Part shown: one piece after another, positions 54,004-63,637 of the stretch
Layout: each line of letters begins with the position of its first letter
Position numbering within the stretch: the first letter of the stretch is position 1
Source: Chondrocystis sp. NIES-4102
GTDB lineage: Bacteria; Cyanobacteriota; Cyanobacteriia; Cyanobacteriales; Xenococcaceae
Direction: 5' to 3'
DNA: 64,000 nucleotides
Assembly (NCBI GenBank): GCA_002368355.1
Contig: AP018281.1
Location: forward strand, 1,984,001-2,048,000
The notes under the pieces: generated by a model
What the model was told of the DNA's origin: nothing
The model's input: the letters and a program-made list of their open reading frames with translations, nothing else
Databases searched by the model: none
Translations under genes and position numbers: made by a program

Positions 54004-54207
54004 ATGAATCCTGAACAAGTAAATTGCGCTGTTGATTGCGTTAACGGCTGTGTTTTAGGCGATAACTGTCCTAATACTGAATATAAGAATGAAGCCTCAA
54101 GTTTTATTGAGAATACATCTTTAGATAAAATGTTGGAGATGGCAGAGATAGCCAGAATGAAAAAGATGTCAGAACCCCCTAAATGGGTTATCCCTGACGA
54201 TATTTAA
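54004..54207 (+). CDS. Small Cys-containing protein of unknown function
   Basis: The 67-aa protein has four cysteines in a short N-terminal block (QVNCAVDCVNGCVLGDNCPN), a possible metal site, and an amphipathic C-terminal half (SLDKMLEMAEIARMKKM) ending EPPKWVIPDDI. The first 66 bases overlap no other gene; it is divergent from cpeY by 61 bp. I recall no function. The block looks conserved-type rather than random. Confidence 0.7.
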   Translation: MNPEQVNCAVDCVNGCVLGDNCPNTEYKNEASSFIENTSLDKMLEMAEIARMKKMSEPPKWVIPDDI

Positions 54208-54368
54208 GGGTAGGGTGACTGTAATTATAAATAAACAGTAACGAGTAATAACTTAAGATAATGGCGCGCCCAGGGAAACTAGACCGTTTTATTAGATTGC
54301 GATTCGCTAATTTGTTATTACTCATTACTAGACTTGTATTAATTATTTTCCCTGACTGCTATTAATAA

Positions 54369-55823
54369 CTAAAGACTGGGTTGTTGTTGATGCCATTGTG
54401 TTGCTTGTTCATAAGCATAAGCAGTATGAAATAGTAAATCTTCGCGTAAAACATTACTAATTAATTGCAAACCAATGGGTAAACCCTGATTATCAAACCC
54501 ACAAGGAATACTCATACCTGGTAAACCTGCTAAATTTACAGGAATAGTCATTAAATCTAAAAGATACATACTCAATGGATCTGTGGTTTTATCCCCTGCT
54601 TTAAAAGCTGTAGTTGGTGCAGTGGGAGAAACTAAAACATCCACCTCTTCAAACGCACGTTCAAAATCCTGTTTAATTAAAGTGCGTACCTTTTGAGCTT
54701 TAAGATAATACGCATCATAATATCCTGCCGACAAAGTATAAGTACCAATCATAATTCGTCGTTTAACTTCCGTCCCAAACCCAGAAGCCCTGGTATTGTT
54801 ATACATTTCCAATAGGTTATCGGAGTTTTGGCGCAAACCATATCTAACTGCGTCATAGCGGGCTAAATTGGCGGAGGCTTCAGAAGGAGCAATAATATAA
54901 TAAGCAGCTATTCCATAACGAAAACGTGGACAGGAAATCTCTTTAACTTCTGCCCCCAATTCTTCTAAAGTTGCGATCGCAGCTTGGATTTTTTCGGCTA
55001 CTATCGGATCTAATCCATCCCCAAAGGTTTCTTTAATAATGCCAATTTTTAAACCAGCCTTTAGTTTTGGTTGTAAATATTGTCTGTAGTCGGGGATATC
55101 TACCTTCAAACTAGTTGCATCATTAGGATCATGTCCTGCAATTTCTTTAAGTAAAATGGCAGCATCTTCCACATTACGAGCAAATGGGCCAACCTGATCT
55201 AAAGATGAACCAAAAGCTACTAAACCATAGCGAGAAACTAAACCATAGGTAGGCTTCATCCCAACCACACCACAAAGGGAAGCAGGTTGACGGATTGATC
55301 CGCCTGTATCTGAACCTAAAGAAACCACACATTCTCCAGCAGCAACAGCAGCAGCCGAACCCCCAGAAGAACCTCCAGGTACTCTTTCTAAGTCCCAAGG
55401 GTTAGCCGTCATTTGGAAACTAGAGTTTTCTGTCGAACCTCCCATTGCAAACTCGTCTAAGTTGGTTTTACCCACTATTACAGCACCTGCATCGATGAGT
55501 TTTTGGGTAACTGTCGATTCATAAGGAGGTACAAAATCAGCTAAAATCTGTGAAGCGCAAGTAGTTTTGATGCCTTTGGTACAGAGGTTATCTTTTATTC
55601 CTATGGGAATTCCTTCTAAAATTCCAATAGTTTCCCCAGCAGCTATTTTTGCATCTACTTTCTTGGCGGTGGCTAAAGCTTGATCCGCAGTTACGGAGAT
55701 AAAGGCTTTTACTTTTGGTTCTACTTGGGCAATTTGTTTGAGAGTAGCCTGAGTAATTTCTACGGCTGAACATTCGCCCTTAACTAACTGCTGATGTAAC
55801 GCTTTTATACTTCCTTGGTACAT
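54369..55823 (-). CDS. gatA: Glutamyl-tRNA(Gln) amidotransferase subunit A
   Basis: The 484-aa amidase carries the Ser-cisSer-Lys triad: Lys77 (GIKDN), Ser152 (PGGSSGG) and Ser176 ([10 protein letters not shown]). It hydrolyses glutamine and passes ammonia to Glu-tRNA(Gln) (and Asp-tRNA(Asn)) as part of GatCAB. Subunits B and C are not here. The length and the start [17 protein letters not shown] are typical of GatA. Confidence 0.95.
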   Translation of the reverse strand: MYQGSIKALHQQLVKGECSAVEITQATLKQIAQVEPKVKAFISVTADQALATAKKVDAKIAAGETIGILEGIPIGIKDNLCTKGIKTTCASQILADFVPPYESTVTQKLIDAGAVIVGKTNLDEFAMGGSTENSSFQMTANPWDLERVPGGSSGGSAAAVAAGECVVSLGSDTGGSIRQPASLCGVVGMKPTYGLVSRYGLVAFGSSLDQVGPFARNVEDAAILLKEIAGHDPNDATSLKVDIPDYRQYLQPKLKAGLKIGIIKETFGDGLDPIVAEKIQAAIATLEELGAEVKEISCPRFRYGIAAYYIIAPSEASANLARYDAVRYGLRQNSDNLLEMYNNTRASGFGTEVKRRIMIGTYTLSAGYYDAYYLKAQKVRTLIKQDFERAFEEVDVLVSPTAPTTAFKAGDKTTDPLSMYLLDLMTIPVNLAGLPGMSIPCGFDNQGLPIGLQLISNVLREDLLFHTAYAYEQATQWHQQQPSL

Positions 55824-56069
55824 CTATCTAAGATCTAATTGATAATAATAGTTCACCATACAACAACTCCGTTGTTTTAAACAGTATAGGCATACTTCCT
55901 TACTTGCCTTCTATCTTTATGGGTACATCGCTCTATATGATATTAGATACAGGGCATACTTTATTTTTGCTTATAGCAACAATCAAACAAACATATTTTG
56001 TTTTTCATAGGCTTAATACTATGATAGACAATAATCAATCTAGCTAACGCATAGAATACTTAAACATCT

Positions 56070-57932
56070 ATGAATGATTTTTTTAGTCAAACTATTTGGC
56101 TAGTTCCTCTATACTCCTTGAGTGGTGCGCTATTTACCCTTCCTTGGTCACCTGGAATTATCCGTCAAACAGGGCCAAGACCTGCGGGTTATATTAGCAC
56201 CGTCATGACCGTGATCGGCTTAGTTCATAGTCTTTTGGCGTTAAGAGTAACTGTGCAGCAACCTGTAAAGTATTTATCTTTTGACTGGCTTCACGCTGCG
56301 AATTTAGATATTGCTTTTGAATTGGAAGTTTCCACGATTACAGTATCCGCTTTAGTCCTAATTTTGGGGTTAAATTTCCTTGCCAAAATCTACGCCATTG
56401 GTTATATGGAAATGGATTGGGGTTGGGCGCGATTTTATTCAATGCTTGCCCTATTTGAAGGGGGAATGTGTACTTTAGTTTTATGTAACTCTCTCTTCTT
56501 TAGTTACGTGGTATTGGAAATTCTCACCCTGGGTACTTACTTATTAATTGGTTTATGGTTTAACCAGTCTTTGGTGGTTACAGGTGCGAGGGATGCTTTT
56601 TTGACAAAACGGGTAGGGGATTTAATCCTTTTGATGGGGGTAGTTGCCTTATTACCTCTAGCTGGAACTTGGAACTATACTGAGTTGGGAGAATGGGCAA
56701 AAACTGCTAATTTAAGCCCAGGTGTTGCTAATTTACTCTGTTTAGCTTTAATTGCGGGCCCATTGGGTAAATGCGCTCAATTTCCTTTGCATCTTTGGTT
56801 AGATGAAGCGATGGAAGGGCCGATGCCTGCAACTATTTTGAGAAATACTGTAGTGGTTTCTACTGGTGCATGGGTATTAATTAAATTGCAACCAGTTTTA
56901 GCTTTATCGCCTCTGGCTTTAAGTACCATGATTGGCATTGGATCAGTTACTGCAATTGGTGCTGGTTTGATTGCGATCGCTCAGATAGATATTAAACGTT
57001 CTTTATCTTATTCCGTTAGTGCCTACATGGGTTTGGTGTTTATCGCCGTGGGGACACAACAGGATGATACTGCTTTAAGACTACTCTTTACCTATGCGAT
57101 CGCTATGTCTTTGTTGGTGATGAGTATTGGTAGTGTGGTTTTAAACACAATTACTCAAGATCTTACTCAATATGGGGGTTTGTGGTCGCGTCGCCCTATA
57201 TCTGGACTTGCTTTCCTAGTGGGTGCAGCAGCTATGGTGGCTTGTCCTCCTTTTGGCTGTTTTTGGATTTTAACAGAAATGGCAGATAATCTTTGGCATA
57301 CTCACCCCACTTTAGTAGGAGTGTTATTGATTGTTAATGGTTTAACCGCTTTTAGTTTGACAAGGGAATTTAGTTTAATTTTTGGTGGTAAACCTAAACC
57401 AATGACAGTGCGATCGCCTGAAGGTTTATGGGCGTTAGTTTTACCTATGACTTTTGGTATGGGCTTTGCTTTGCACGTCCCAATTTTATTAGATAAATGG
57501 AATTTATTACCTGGGTGGGAAAATCTTAATTTTGCTGTGGCTACACTCTTAGTTATTTCTACTTTTATTGGGGCAGGTGCAGCAGCTTATATTTATCTTA
57601 CTGATAAGATTGCTAAACCAATTCAACTTAAACATAAAGCCGTTCAAGACTTTTTTGCTTACGATCTTTACACTGCTCAAATATATCGCGTAACTATCAT
57701 TTTTGCTGTAGGGTTAGTGTCACAAATTGTTTACTGGTTTGATCGTTATTTAGTTGATGGTGTAATTAATTTATTCGGTTTAGCCACAATTTTTAGTGGT
57801 GAAAGTTTAAAGTATAACGTTTCGGGACAAACTCAATTTTATTTCCTCTCTATCTTATTAGGAGTAATTTTATTTGTTGGCGTAATTTGCTTTCCTTTTC
57901 TTGCCCAACTTTCTGTTAATCCTGTTTTTTAA
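56070..57932 (+). CDS. ndhF3: NDH-1 subunit NdhF3 (CO2-uptake complex NDH-1MS)
   Basis: The 620-aa membrane protein is an NdhF-type proton-pumping subunit with 14-16 hydrophobic helices. LRNTVVVSTGAWVLIKLQPV and DIKRSLSYSVSAYMGLVFI hold the antiporter-like Lys and helix VII/VIII regions. Together with a carbonic anhydrase, NdhD and Cup gene following on the same strand, it belongs to the CO2-hydrating NDH-1MS or MS' complexes; a 434-aa CupA-like protein and nearby CupS favour the inducible NdhF3/D3/CupA type. The locus should respond to low CO2 through a LysR regulator such as NdhR. Confidence 0.88.
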   Translation: MNDFFSQTIWLVPLYSLSGALFTLPWSPGIIRQTGPRPAGYISTVMTVIGLVHSLLALRVTVQQPVKYLSFDWLHAANLDIAFELEVSTITVSALVLILGLNFLAKIYAIGYMEMDWGWARFYSMLALFEGGMCTLVLCNSLFFSYVVLEILTLGTYLLIGLWFNQSLVVTGARDAFLTKRVGDLILLMGVVALLPLAGTWNYTELGEWAKTANLSPGVANLLCLALIAGPLGKCAQFPLHLWLDEAMEGPMPATILRNTVVVSTGAWVLIKLQPVLALSPLALSTMIGIGSVTAIGAGLIAIAQIDIKRSLSYSVSAYMGLVFIAVGTQQDDTALRLLFTYAIAMSLLVMSIGSVVLNTITQDLTQYGGLWSRRPISGLAFLVGAAAMVACPPFGCFWILTEMADNLWHTHPTLVGVLLIVNGLTAFSLTREFSLIFGGKPKPMTVRSPEGLWALVLPMTFGMGFALHVPILLDKWNLLPGWENLNFAVATLLVISTFIGAGAAAYIYLTDKIAKPIQLKHKAVQDFFAYDLYTAQIYRVTIIFAVGLVSQIVYWFDRYLVDGVINLFGLATIFSGESLKYNVSGQTQFYFLSILLGVILFVGVICFPFLAQLSVNPVF

Positions 57933-57992
57933 ATGACTCAAATTAATTTATTCTAGAAATTGTAATAAATATATGAATAGGAAGGTTAAAAA

Positions 57993-58715
57993 TTGATCAA
58001 CTCCAACAAAATTACTCAAGAATTTTCTCGTCGTAGATTAATGCAATTTGGGGCAGGTTTTATCGGAACTGCCACCTTAGCTAGTGTTTTGGGTTTAGAA
58101 TTTAATGATCCTCAGCCTGCTATAGCAGAAAACGATATGACTCCTGACCAAGCTTTAGAAAAGTTAATGGCAGGAAATAAACGATTTCTTGAAAACAAAG
58201 CTGTGAATGATAATAGTTCTCTAGAGTATTTACAATCTATTTCTGAAGAGCAAAAACCCTTTGCTGCTATTTTAGGATGTGCAGATTCTCGTTCTTCTCT
58301 TGAGGTTGTTTTTGACCAAGGATTTGGCAATTTATTTGTCGTGCGTAATGCAGGTAATGTTGCTACGCCAGAAGAAACTGGTAGTTTAGAATTTGGCTCT
58401 CTAGTATTAGGTGCTAAAGTTTTAATGGTCATGGGTCATTATAGCTGTGGTGCAATTAAAGCTGCTATGTCTGGGGAAGAAGTACCAGGATCTATTGGTA
58501 GTATTTTGTCAAAAATTACGCCTGCGGTAAGTGATTATCAAGGACAAGAAAAAGATAAGGAATCTGTACAAAAAGCTGCAAAAGCGAACGTTATGCTACA
58601 GGTTAGAAAATTAAAAAACTCGCCAGTTTTATCTGAATTAATAGCAAGTAATCAGTTAAAAATTGTTGGTGGATACTTTGATTTCACAACTGGTGAAGTA
58701 ACTGTTTTATCTTAA
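57993..58715 (+). CDS. Tat-exported beta-carbonic anhydrase (EcaB-like)
   Basis: The 240-aa protein starts at a TTG with GAAGG 8 bases upstream. SRRRLMQF (12-19) followed by a hydrophobic stretch is a twin-arginine signal. The mature part is a beta-carbonic anhydrase with zinc and dyad residues Cys96, Asp98, Arg100 (CADSR), His149 and Cys152 (HYSCGA). It would act outside the cytosol: in the periplasm or thylakoid lumen. It lies between ndhF3 and ndhD3 of the CO2-uptake operon, which is not the usual order. In Synechocystis a similar enzyme (EcaB, from memory) associates with Cup proteins. Confidence 0.9.
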   Translation: MINSNKITQEFSRRRLMQFGAGFIGTATLASVLGLEFNDPQPAIAENDMTPDQALEKLMAGNKRFLENKAVNDNSSLEYLQSISEEQKPFAAILGCADSRSSLEVVFDQGFGNLFVVRNAGNVATPEETGSLEFGSLVLGAKVLMVMGHYSCGAIKAAMSGEEVPGSIGSILSKITPAVSDYQGQEKDKESVQKAAKANVMLQVRKLKNSPVLSELIASNQLKIVGGYFDFTTGEVTVLS

Positions 58716-58990
58716 TTACTGGGTTTTTAACATAGAACAATCACAATTGTTGGTCTAATTTTACAAGGCTAGAGTTTTTAACCATAAGTTACAAGCTAAA
58801 TTGTCTTAAACCTCGTTAATTAAATTAAAGATGGGTATTGTTGAAAGACACTAAATAGGATAATAGGTAGCAAATGTACTTTCTTGTTTTTCTATTTTAT
58901 GCCAGAACAAAACCCATCCAAACCTAATAATAAAACCTGGGCAAGAATTAAATAATTTAAATAAAAACAATAACAGAAAAAGAACAATCA

Positions 58991-60553
58991 ATGCTTAGTT
59001 TTTTACTCTGCTTACCTGTCATAGGGGCAATTCTCATAGGAGTTTTGCCAGGAAAAATAGAATCAGCAAAATTAAGACAAATTACTACCATTTTTGCTCT
59101 AATAATTTTTATTTGGACAGTTGGCTTACTTGCTAAATTCGATGTTAGTGATACAGGGTGGCATTTTAAGGAATACTTACCTTGGGCCGAACCAATTGGT
59201 TTAAGTTATAGTTTGGCTGTCGATGGTTTATCTTTACCGCTTCTAGTTTTAAATGCTTTACTTACAATAATTGCCATTTATAGCATTGGGGAAAATATAG
59301 AACGTCCTCGCCTTTACTACTCCTTAATTCTTCTAATTAATGCAGGGATTACAGGGGCATTAGTTGCTCAAAATCTCCTATTATTTGTCATTTTTTACGA
59401 ACTAGAATTAATTCCTTTCTACTTAATGATTGCCATTTGGGGAGGGGAAAAAAGAGGTTATGCTGCAATTAAATTCCTACTCTATACAGCCGTATCAGGA
59501 TTATTAGTTTTAGCTGCTTTTTTGGGTATTGGTTTTCTCAATGGTTCTGCCAATTTCGATTACGATACAATTAATACTGCTGGGTTATCTCTAAAAACTC
59601 AACTAATCCTACTCAGTATTCTTTTAGTCGGTTTTGGTATAAAAATTCCTTTAGTACCATTACATACCTGGTTACCTGATGCCTACACAGAAGCTTCCCC
59701 TGCGGTAACAATACTTTTGGGCGGTATCTTGGCAAAACTTGGTACTTATGGCTTAATCCGCTTCGGTTTACAATTATTCCCCGAAACTTGGGCAATTGTC
59801 GCCCCAGGACTAGCAATTATCGGTACAATTAGTGTCCTCTATGGTGCGTTAAGTGCGATCGCTCAACGGGATATTAAACGCATGGTGGCATACAGTTCTA
59901 TCGGTCACATGGGCTATATCTTAGTGGCTGTGGCTGCTGGTACGGAGTTAAGTATTTTGGGTGCAGTGGCACAAATGATCGCTCACGGTTTAATTTTAGC
60001 TTTACTCTTCCATTTAGTGGGTATTGTTGAACGCAAAGTTGGGACTCGCGATTTAGACGTGCTTAATGGTTTAATGAACCCTATACGTGGTTTACCCCTA
60101 ACCAGTGCCTTGTTAATTATGGCTGGTATGGCTAGTGCGGGTATTCCTGGTTTGGTGGGTTTTGTGGCTGAATTTATTATTTTCCAAGGTAGTTTTACCA
60201 CTTTCCCCATCCCTACCCTACTTTGTATCATTGCTTCGGGCTTAACTGCGGTTTACTTCGTTATTCTGCTTAATCGTACTTGTTTTGGTAAGTTAGATAA
60301 TAAATTGGCATACTATCCCAAGGTTATGCGATCTGAAAGCATTCCTGCCTTTGTTTTAACAGTAATGATTATTTTCTTAGGAGTTCAACCTAACTGGTTA
60401 TTAGGCTGGATTGAACCGACTACAGATTTATTGGCATTAGACGTTAGTAAAAGCGAATCAGTTGCTGCTATGAAAACTACTCCTCAGCTTGGTAACTATA
60501 AAGCTAAATTACCAATTCCCAATCCACAATTAAATTATTTTTGGCGTAAATAA
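58991..60553 (+). CDS. ndhD3: NDH-1 subunit NdhD3 (CO2-uptake complex NDH-1MS)
   Basis: The 520-aa NdhD has about 14 hydrophobic helices and the usual proton-channel segments (ELIPFYLMIAIWGGEKRGYA, PLHTWLPDAYTEASPAVTIL, IKRMVAYSSIGHMGYI). It begins 275 bp after the carbonic anhydrase gene; this gap holds an 18-codon ORF at 58899 but nothing I recognise. CupA follows after 35 bp. Subtype D3 rather than D4 rests on the CupA-like partner. Confidence 0.88.
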   Translation: MLSFLLCLPVIGAILIGVLPGKIESAKLRQITTIFALIIFIWTVGLLAKFDVSDTGWHFKEYLPWAEPIGLSYSLAVDGLSLPLLVLNALLTIIAIYSIGENIERPRLYYSLILLINAGITGALVAQNLLLFVIFYELELIPFYLMIAIWGGEKRGYAAIKFLLYTAVSGLLVLAAFLGIGFLNGSANFDYDTINTAGLSLKTQLILLSILLVGFGIKIPLVPLHTWLPDAYTEASPAVTILLGGILAKLGTYGLIRFGLQLFPETWAIVAPGLAIIGTISVLYGALSAIAQRDIKRMVAYSSIGHMGYILVAVAAGTELSILGAVAQMIAHGLILALLFHLVGIVERKVGTRDLDVLNGLMNPIRGLPLTSALLIMAGMASAGIPGLVGFVAEFIIFQGSFTTFPIPTLLCIIASGLTAVYFVILLNRTCFGKLDNKLAYYPKVMRSESIPAFVLTVMIIFLGVQPNWLLGWIEPTTDLLALDVSKSESVAAMKTTPQLGNYKAKLPIPNPQLNYFWRK

Positions 60554-60588
60554 CCCAGTCATTTAATAAATAACAAAGATACTAAATC

Positions 60589-61893
60589 ATGGTACAAACA
60601 CCAATAAAAGAATCAACAGCTAAACTACCTCCTTCCACCCATCACTTTGCTGAGGTGATCCATCGTTTGGAAGCTGGGGGGTCGATGTTACCAGATACAC
60701 CAGAGAATTTGATGCAGATTATCGGTATTTATAAAGCCTATGCTGTACCGATGGATTTTTACTGGCGCGACTTATTATATATTGCTGAACGAGTATTTTT
60801 AGAACCTCTACCATTTTTTAAATACTTCTTACCTCAAGAATATCTCGACTTACACAATCATTATGCTGGTGATGATGCTGACTTGAGAATTTGGCGCGGA
60901 GTCGCTACCGCCCACCCTGAATTATTGGAATTCATGGAGAAGGGAAAAACCAAAAAGATGTCTAAATTAATGCATCATCTTTGGCACGATCGCATTAACA
61001 TGGAATTTGCAGAAGCTTGTATGCGCGCTATGCTATGGCATGGTCGAGATATGGGTTGGGGTAAGTTTGATGCCTATTTAGATACGGAAGAATATAAAGC
61101 CAATGCAGACAGGGCAATTAAAGCCTATTTTAAAAATAATCCTGCTATGTTGGGGCTATATAAACTGTTTCCTGAAATGTTTTTAGAACAAGTTAGACAG
61201 TTATCTTACTATTCCAACTTGGGTTTATTTTGGGAAGTAATGGCACCTGTATTCTTTGAAATGTCGGATATTTACGATGAGGGTGGATTTAAAGGTGTCC
61301 CCGATGCCATGAATTTCTTGGTTAATGGGATATTTGCGATCGCTGGTCGCCCCATCTACCATCATGTTTATATTGGCGATGAGTGTTACGAAATTATCCC
61401 TAAATCTAAAGGCTTTACCTGGCTATATGAAGCTGCTTTACCTTATGTTGAAGCTGTATTTTATCGCACCGCCCCTTTCCGTGGCACAAAATCTTATAAC
61501 GCCCAAGCAAAACAAGTCCCCGAAGCCCAGAAAGATTTCCATTACGGAATATTATACGCAGATGTCTTTCCTGTAGGTACTGCTGGTATTCCTCCAACAT
61601 TATTAATGGATGATATGTATCACTTCCTACCCAACTATCTGCAAGAATACTATCAAAAACATGGTCGAGGTGAAGACGATATCTTAATACAATTGGGTAT
61701 TACTTTCCAGCGATCAATGTACAATGTGACCTCAGCCGTAATTCAAGCTTTGCGTCAGGCATTATTATATCCTTTAGACGATCCTAATCCTAAACACCTA
61801 CTCAAAAATAGGGCGTTTTTTGAAGCTCAGATGGATCGTTTTATCCGCCCAGAAGCACGTTTAAGAGATATTCAATCTTCTGATTATCGTTAA
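60589..61893 (+). CDS. cupA: CO2 hydration protein CupA (ChpY)
   Basis: The 434-aa protein has the Cup family features (DLLYIAERVFLEPLPFFKYF, MHHLWHDRINMEFAEACM, GRPIYHHVYIGDECYEIIPK). Cup proteins cap the NDH-1MS complex and carry a zinc site to hydrate CO2 to bicarbonate using electron flow. Length fits CupA better than the shorter CupB. It follows ndhD3 directly and should be co-induced by low CO2. A palindrome (61906-61947) follows the stop. Confidence 0.93.
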   Translation: MVQTPIKESTAKLPPSTHHFAEVIHRLEAGGSMLPDTPENLMQIIGIYKAYAVPMDFYWRDLLYIAERVFLEPLPFFKYFLPQEYLDLHNHYAGDDADLRIWRGVATAHPELLEFMEKGKTKKMSKLMHHLWHDRINMEFAEACMRAMLWHGRDMGWGKFDAYLDTEEYKANADRAIKAYFKNNPAMLGLYKLFPEMFLEQVRQLSYYSNLGLFWEVMAPVFFEMSDIYDEGGFKGVPDAMNFLVNGIFAIAGRPIYHHVYIGDECYEIIPKSKGFTWLYEAALPYVEAVFYRTAPFRGTKSYNAQAKQVPEAQKDFHYGILYADVFPVGTAGIPPTLLMDDMYHFLPNYLQEYYQKHGRGEDDILIQLGITFQRSMYNVTSAVIQALRQALLYPLDDPNPKHLLKNRAFFEAQMDRFIRPEARLRDIQSSDYR

Positions 61894-61905
61894 TTGAAAG
61901 TATAG

Positions 61906-61947
61906 GTCAGAGAGACTCCGCCTACGGGCGACGGAGCTTCCTCTGAC
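61906..61947 (+). repeat. Palindromic element after cupA, possible terminator
   Basis: GTCAGAG (61906-61912) pairs with CTCTGAC (61941-61947), and inner CTCCGCC pairs with GGCG-CGGAG. The hairpin is GC-rich but has no T run, so it may be an interspersed repeat that also ends transcription. The gap to the next gene (61894-62245, 352 bp) is otherwise AT-rich with nothing recognised. Confidence 0.65.
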
Positions 61948-62245
61948 TTCGTAATAAATAAGGAGATGAAAGCTTGTTGCTTATTGCCTTTTTTTAGATG
62001 AATTAAAACCTTCTATACTGTCACGGTTATTTAGAGCTTTTTAATTAGATATATAAATCTAAATAGGATTTAGTAAAAGAAATTAATTTAATTCTTGCGA
62101 TCGCATCACTAAGAACACTTTATTTGTTCTTTAATTCTGGGTGCTTTTATCTGGGTGTAAACTTATAAATTCTTAAATTTATTTCAAACCTCTATTAATT
62201 ATAATACACATATGTAACTTAACTGAATACATATAAATAAAAGCC

Positions 62246-63001
62246 GTGAAAAACCCAAATAATGTTCAAATATTCAAGAAAATATTATTTTATGGCATAG
62301 TAACCTTGAGTCTATTTAGTTTTCAAGCAATAACTAACAGTAATCCTGTTTTATCGCAAGCTGCCAATTTAGAAAATTTTACAGATATTACAGGTATTGA
62401 GGGAGAAAAGGAGATAAATGATCTAACTCAATTAGGGGTTATTGAAGCGACATCTAATCAATTTCAACCATCAACAGCTATTACAAGAGGTGAATATATT
62501 GCTTGGTTGGTGAAAACCTATAATGAACTACATAAGTACCCGATCGCTTTACCAGTAAATTACATGGATGCTTTTCCAGACGTAGCACCATCCCATTCTC
62601 ATTCTATATATATTCAAGCTGCCTATGATGCTGGATTTTTAGCTGGGTTTGCAGATGGCACTTTTCGACCCGATGAAGTTTTAACAAGAGAACAAGCGAT
62701 CGCCATAAAAGCTCGTTTCGATACAACCCGAAGTGGTAAAGATAGTCGCCCTGCTGATAAGCTGCGGATCTTTATGGAAAAAACTAAAGGATTTCAAGAC
62801 GCAGCGAGTATGTCTGATGAGTTTGTTCCTTATTTAGCTTTCGATTTTGGTAATGCTGCTGGTGGAAGAAACTTTCAAAGAGTTTATGGTACTACTACAA
62901 TTTATGCGCCTCAAAAACCTGTAACTAAAGCGGAAGCTGCTATTCTTCTTTCTAAATTTCGTAAAGGAAAAAGCATAGAAGAAGTACTTAAAAACAAGTA
63001 A
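62246..63001 (+). CDS. SLH-domain secreted protein
   Basis: The 251-aa protein begins with GTG and a signal peptide (about residues 1-38; KKILFYGIVTLSLFSFQAIT). S-layer homology repeats follow: INDLTQLGVIEATSNQFQPS with TRGEYIAWLVK, then YDAGFLAGFADGTFRPDEVL with TREQAIAIK, then a degenerate third one near VTKAEAAILLSKF. It probably binds cell-wall polysaccharide at the outer surface. No porin barrel is present. It is convergent with the CupS-like gene. Confidence 0.88.
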   Translation: MKNPNNVQIFKKILFYGIVTLSLFSFQAITNSNPVLSQAANLENFTDITGIEGEKEINDLTQLGVIEATSNQFQPSTAITRGEYIAWLVKTYNELHKYPIALPVNYMDAFPDVAPSHSHSIYIQAAYDAGFLAGFADGTFRPDEVLTREQAIAIKARFDTTRSGKDSRPADKLRIFMEKTKGFQDAASMSDEFVPYLAFDFGNAAGGRNFQRVYGTTTIYAPQKPVTKAEAAILLSKFRKGKSIEEVLKNK

Positions 63002-63012
63002 ATAATTATTAG

Positions 63013-63414
63013 TTATCCCATTAAAATTACGTTATCAATTACGTGAATTACACCATTATCTGCCTCAATATCTGCTGCAATTACCGTAGCATTTTTCACT
63101 TCAAAAGCATCAGAACAATCGATAGAAATTGGTGAACCTTCTAAAGAAATAACCGAATCAACTTTAGCTAAATCTGCTTGCATTAATTTACCAGAAACTA
63201 CATGATAGGTAAGGATGCGAGCTAATTGGGGTATATTTTGCACTAAAGTTTGAATTGTGCCTGGTGGTAATTTTGCAAAGGCATCATCAGTAGGAGCAAA
63301 AACTGTAAAGGGGCCAGGACTTTTTAAAGCGTCTACTAAATTAGCTGCTTTGACAGCCGTTACTAAGGTAGTAAAGTTTTCATTACTAACAGCAATATCA
63401 ACAATATCTGGCAT
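63013..63414 (-). CDS. cupS: FAS1 (fasciclin) domain protein, CupS-like
   Basis: The 133-aa protein is one fasciclin domain: [19 protein letters not shown] (H1-type motif) and [12 protein letters not shown] (H2). It has no signal peptide and the same size as CupS, the small FAS1 subunit of the NDH-1MS CO2-uptake complex, encoded next to ndhF3-ndhD3-cupA in Synechocystis. Here it is on the opposite strand, separated from cupA by the SLH gene, so it would be transcribed separately. The CupS identity rests on size and locus. Confidence 0.82.
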   Translation of the reverse strand: MPDIVDIAVSNENFTTLVTAVKAANLVDALKSPGPFTVFAPTDDAFAKLPPGTIQTLVQNIPQLARILTYHVVSGKLMQADLAKVDSVISLEGSPISIDCSDAFEVKNATVIAADIEADNGVIHVIDNVILMG

Positions 63415-63571
63415 AATTTTTATAAATTATTTTAGTTAAATTCTGAAGTTATTATACTATTTATTAGTAGCAAAATTGATTTATAAAATATTTGAGTATA
63501 TTCAGTTTAGATCTTAATTTCTACTACCTACTACCTCCCCCTTGTAGCGGATATAATCACCCGATAGACAT

Positions 63572-63603
63572 AAAAAAACATCAGAATATTATTTATCCTG
63601 ATG
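63572..63603 (-). terminator. Intrinsic terminator of chlP
   Basis: On the minus strand CATCAG (from 63603) pairs with CTGATG (ending at 63579), followed by TTTTTTT (63578-63572). The hairpin lies about 35 bp after the chlP stop. The surrounding 63415-63637 includes a few TACTACC heptads (63520-63535). Confidence 0.8.
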
Positions 63604-63637
63604 CCATAGCTGATTGTGATTATGATTGAATGATTAG

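Noticed and set aside
54272-54354. CAGGGAAA/TTTCCCTG inverted pair downstream of gatA as a terminator
   Set aside because: The arms are about 70 bases apart with no T run, so a functional hairpin is doubtful.
58899-58955. 18-codon ORF (MPEQNPSKPNNKTWARIK) before ndhD3
   Set aside because: Too short to support; no ribosome site was checked beyond eye, and no homologue is known to me.
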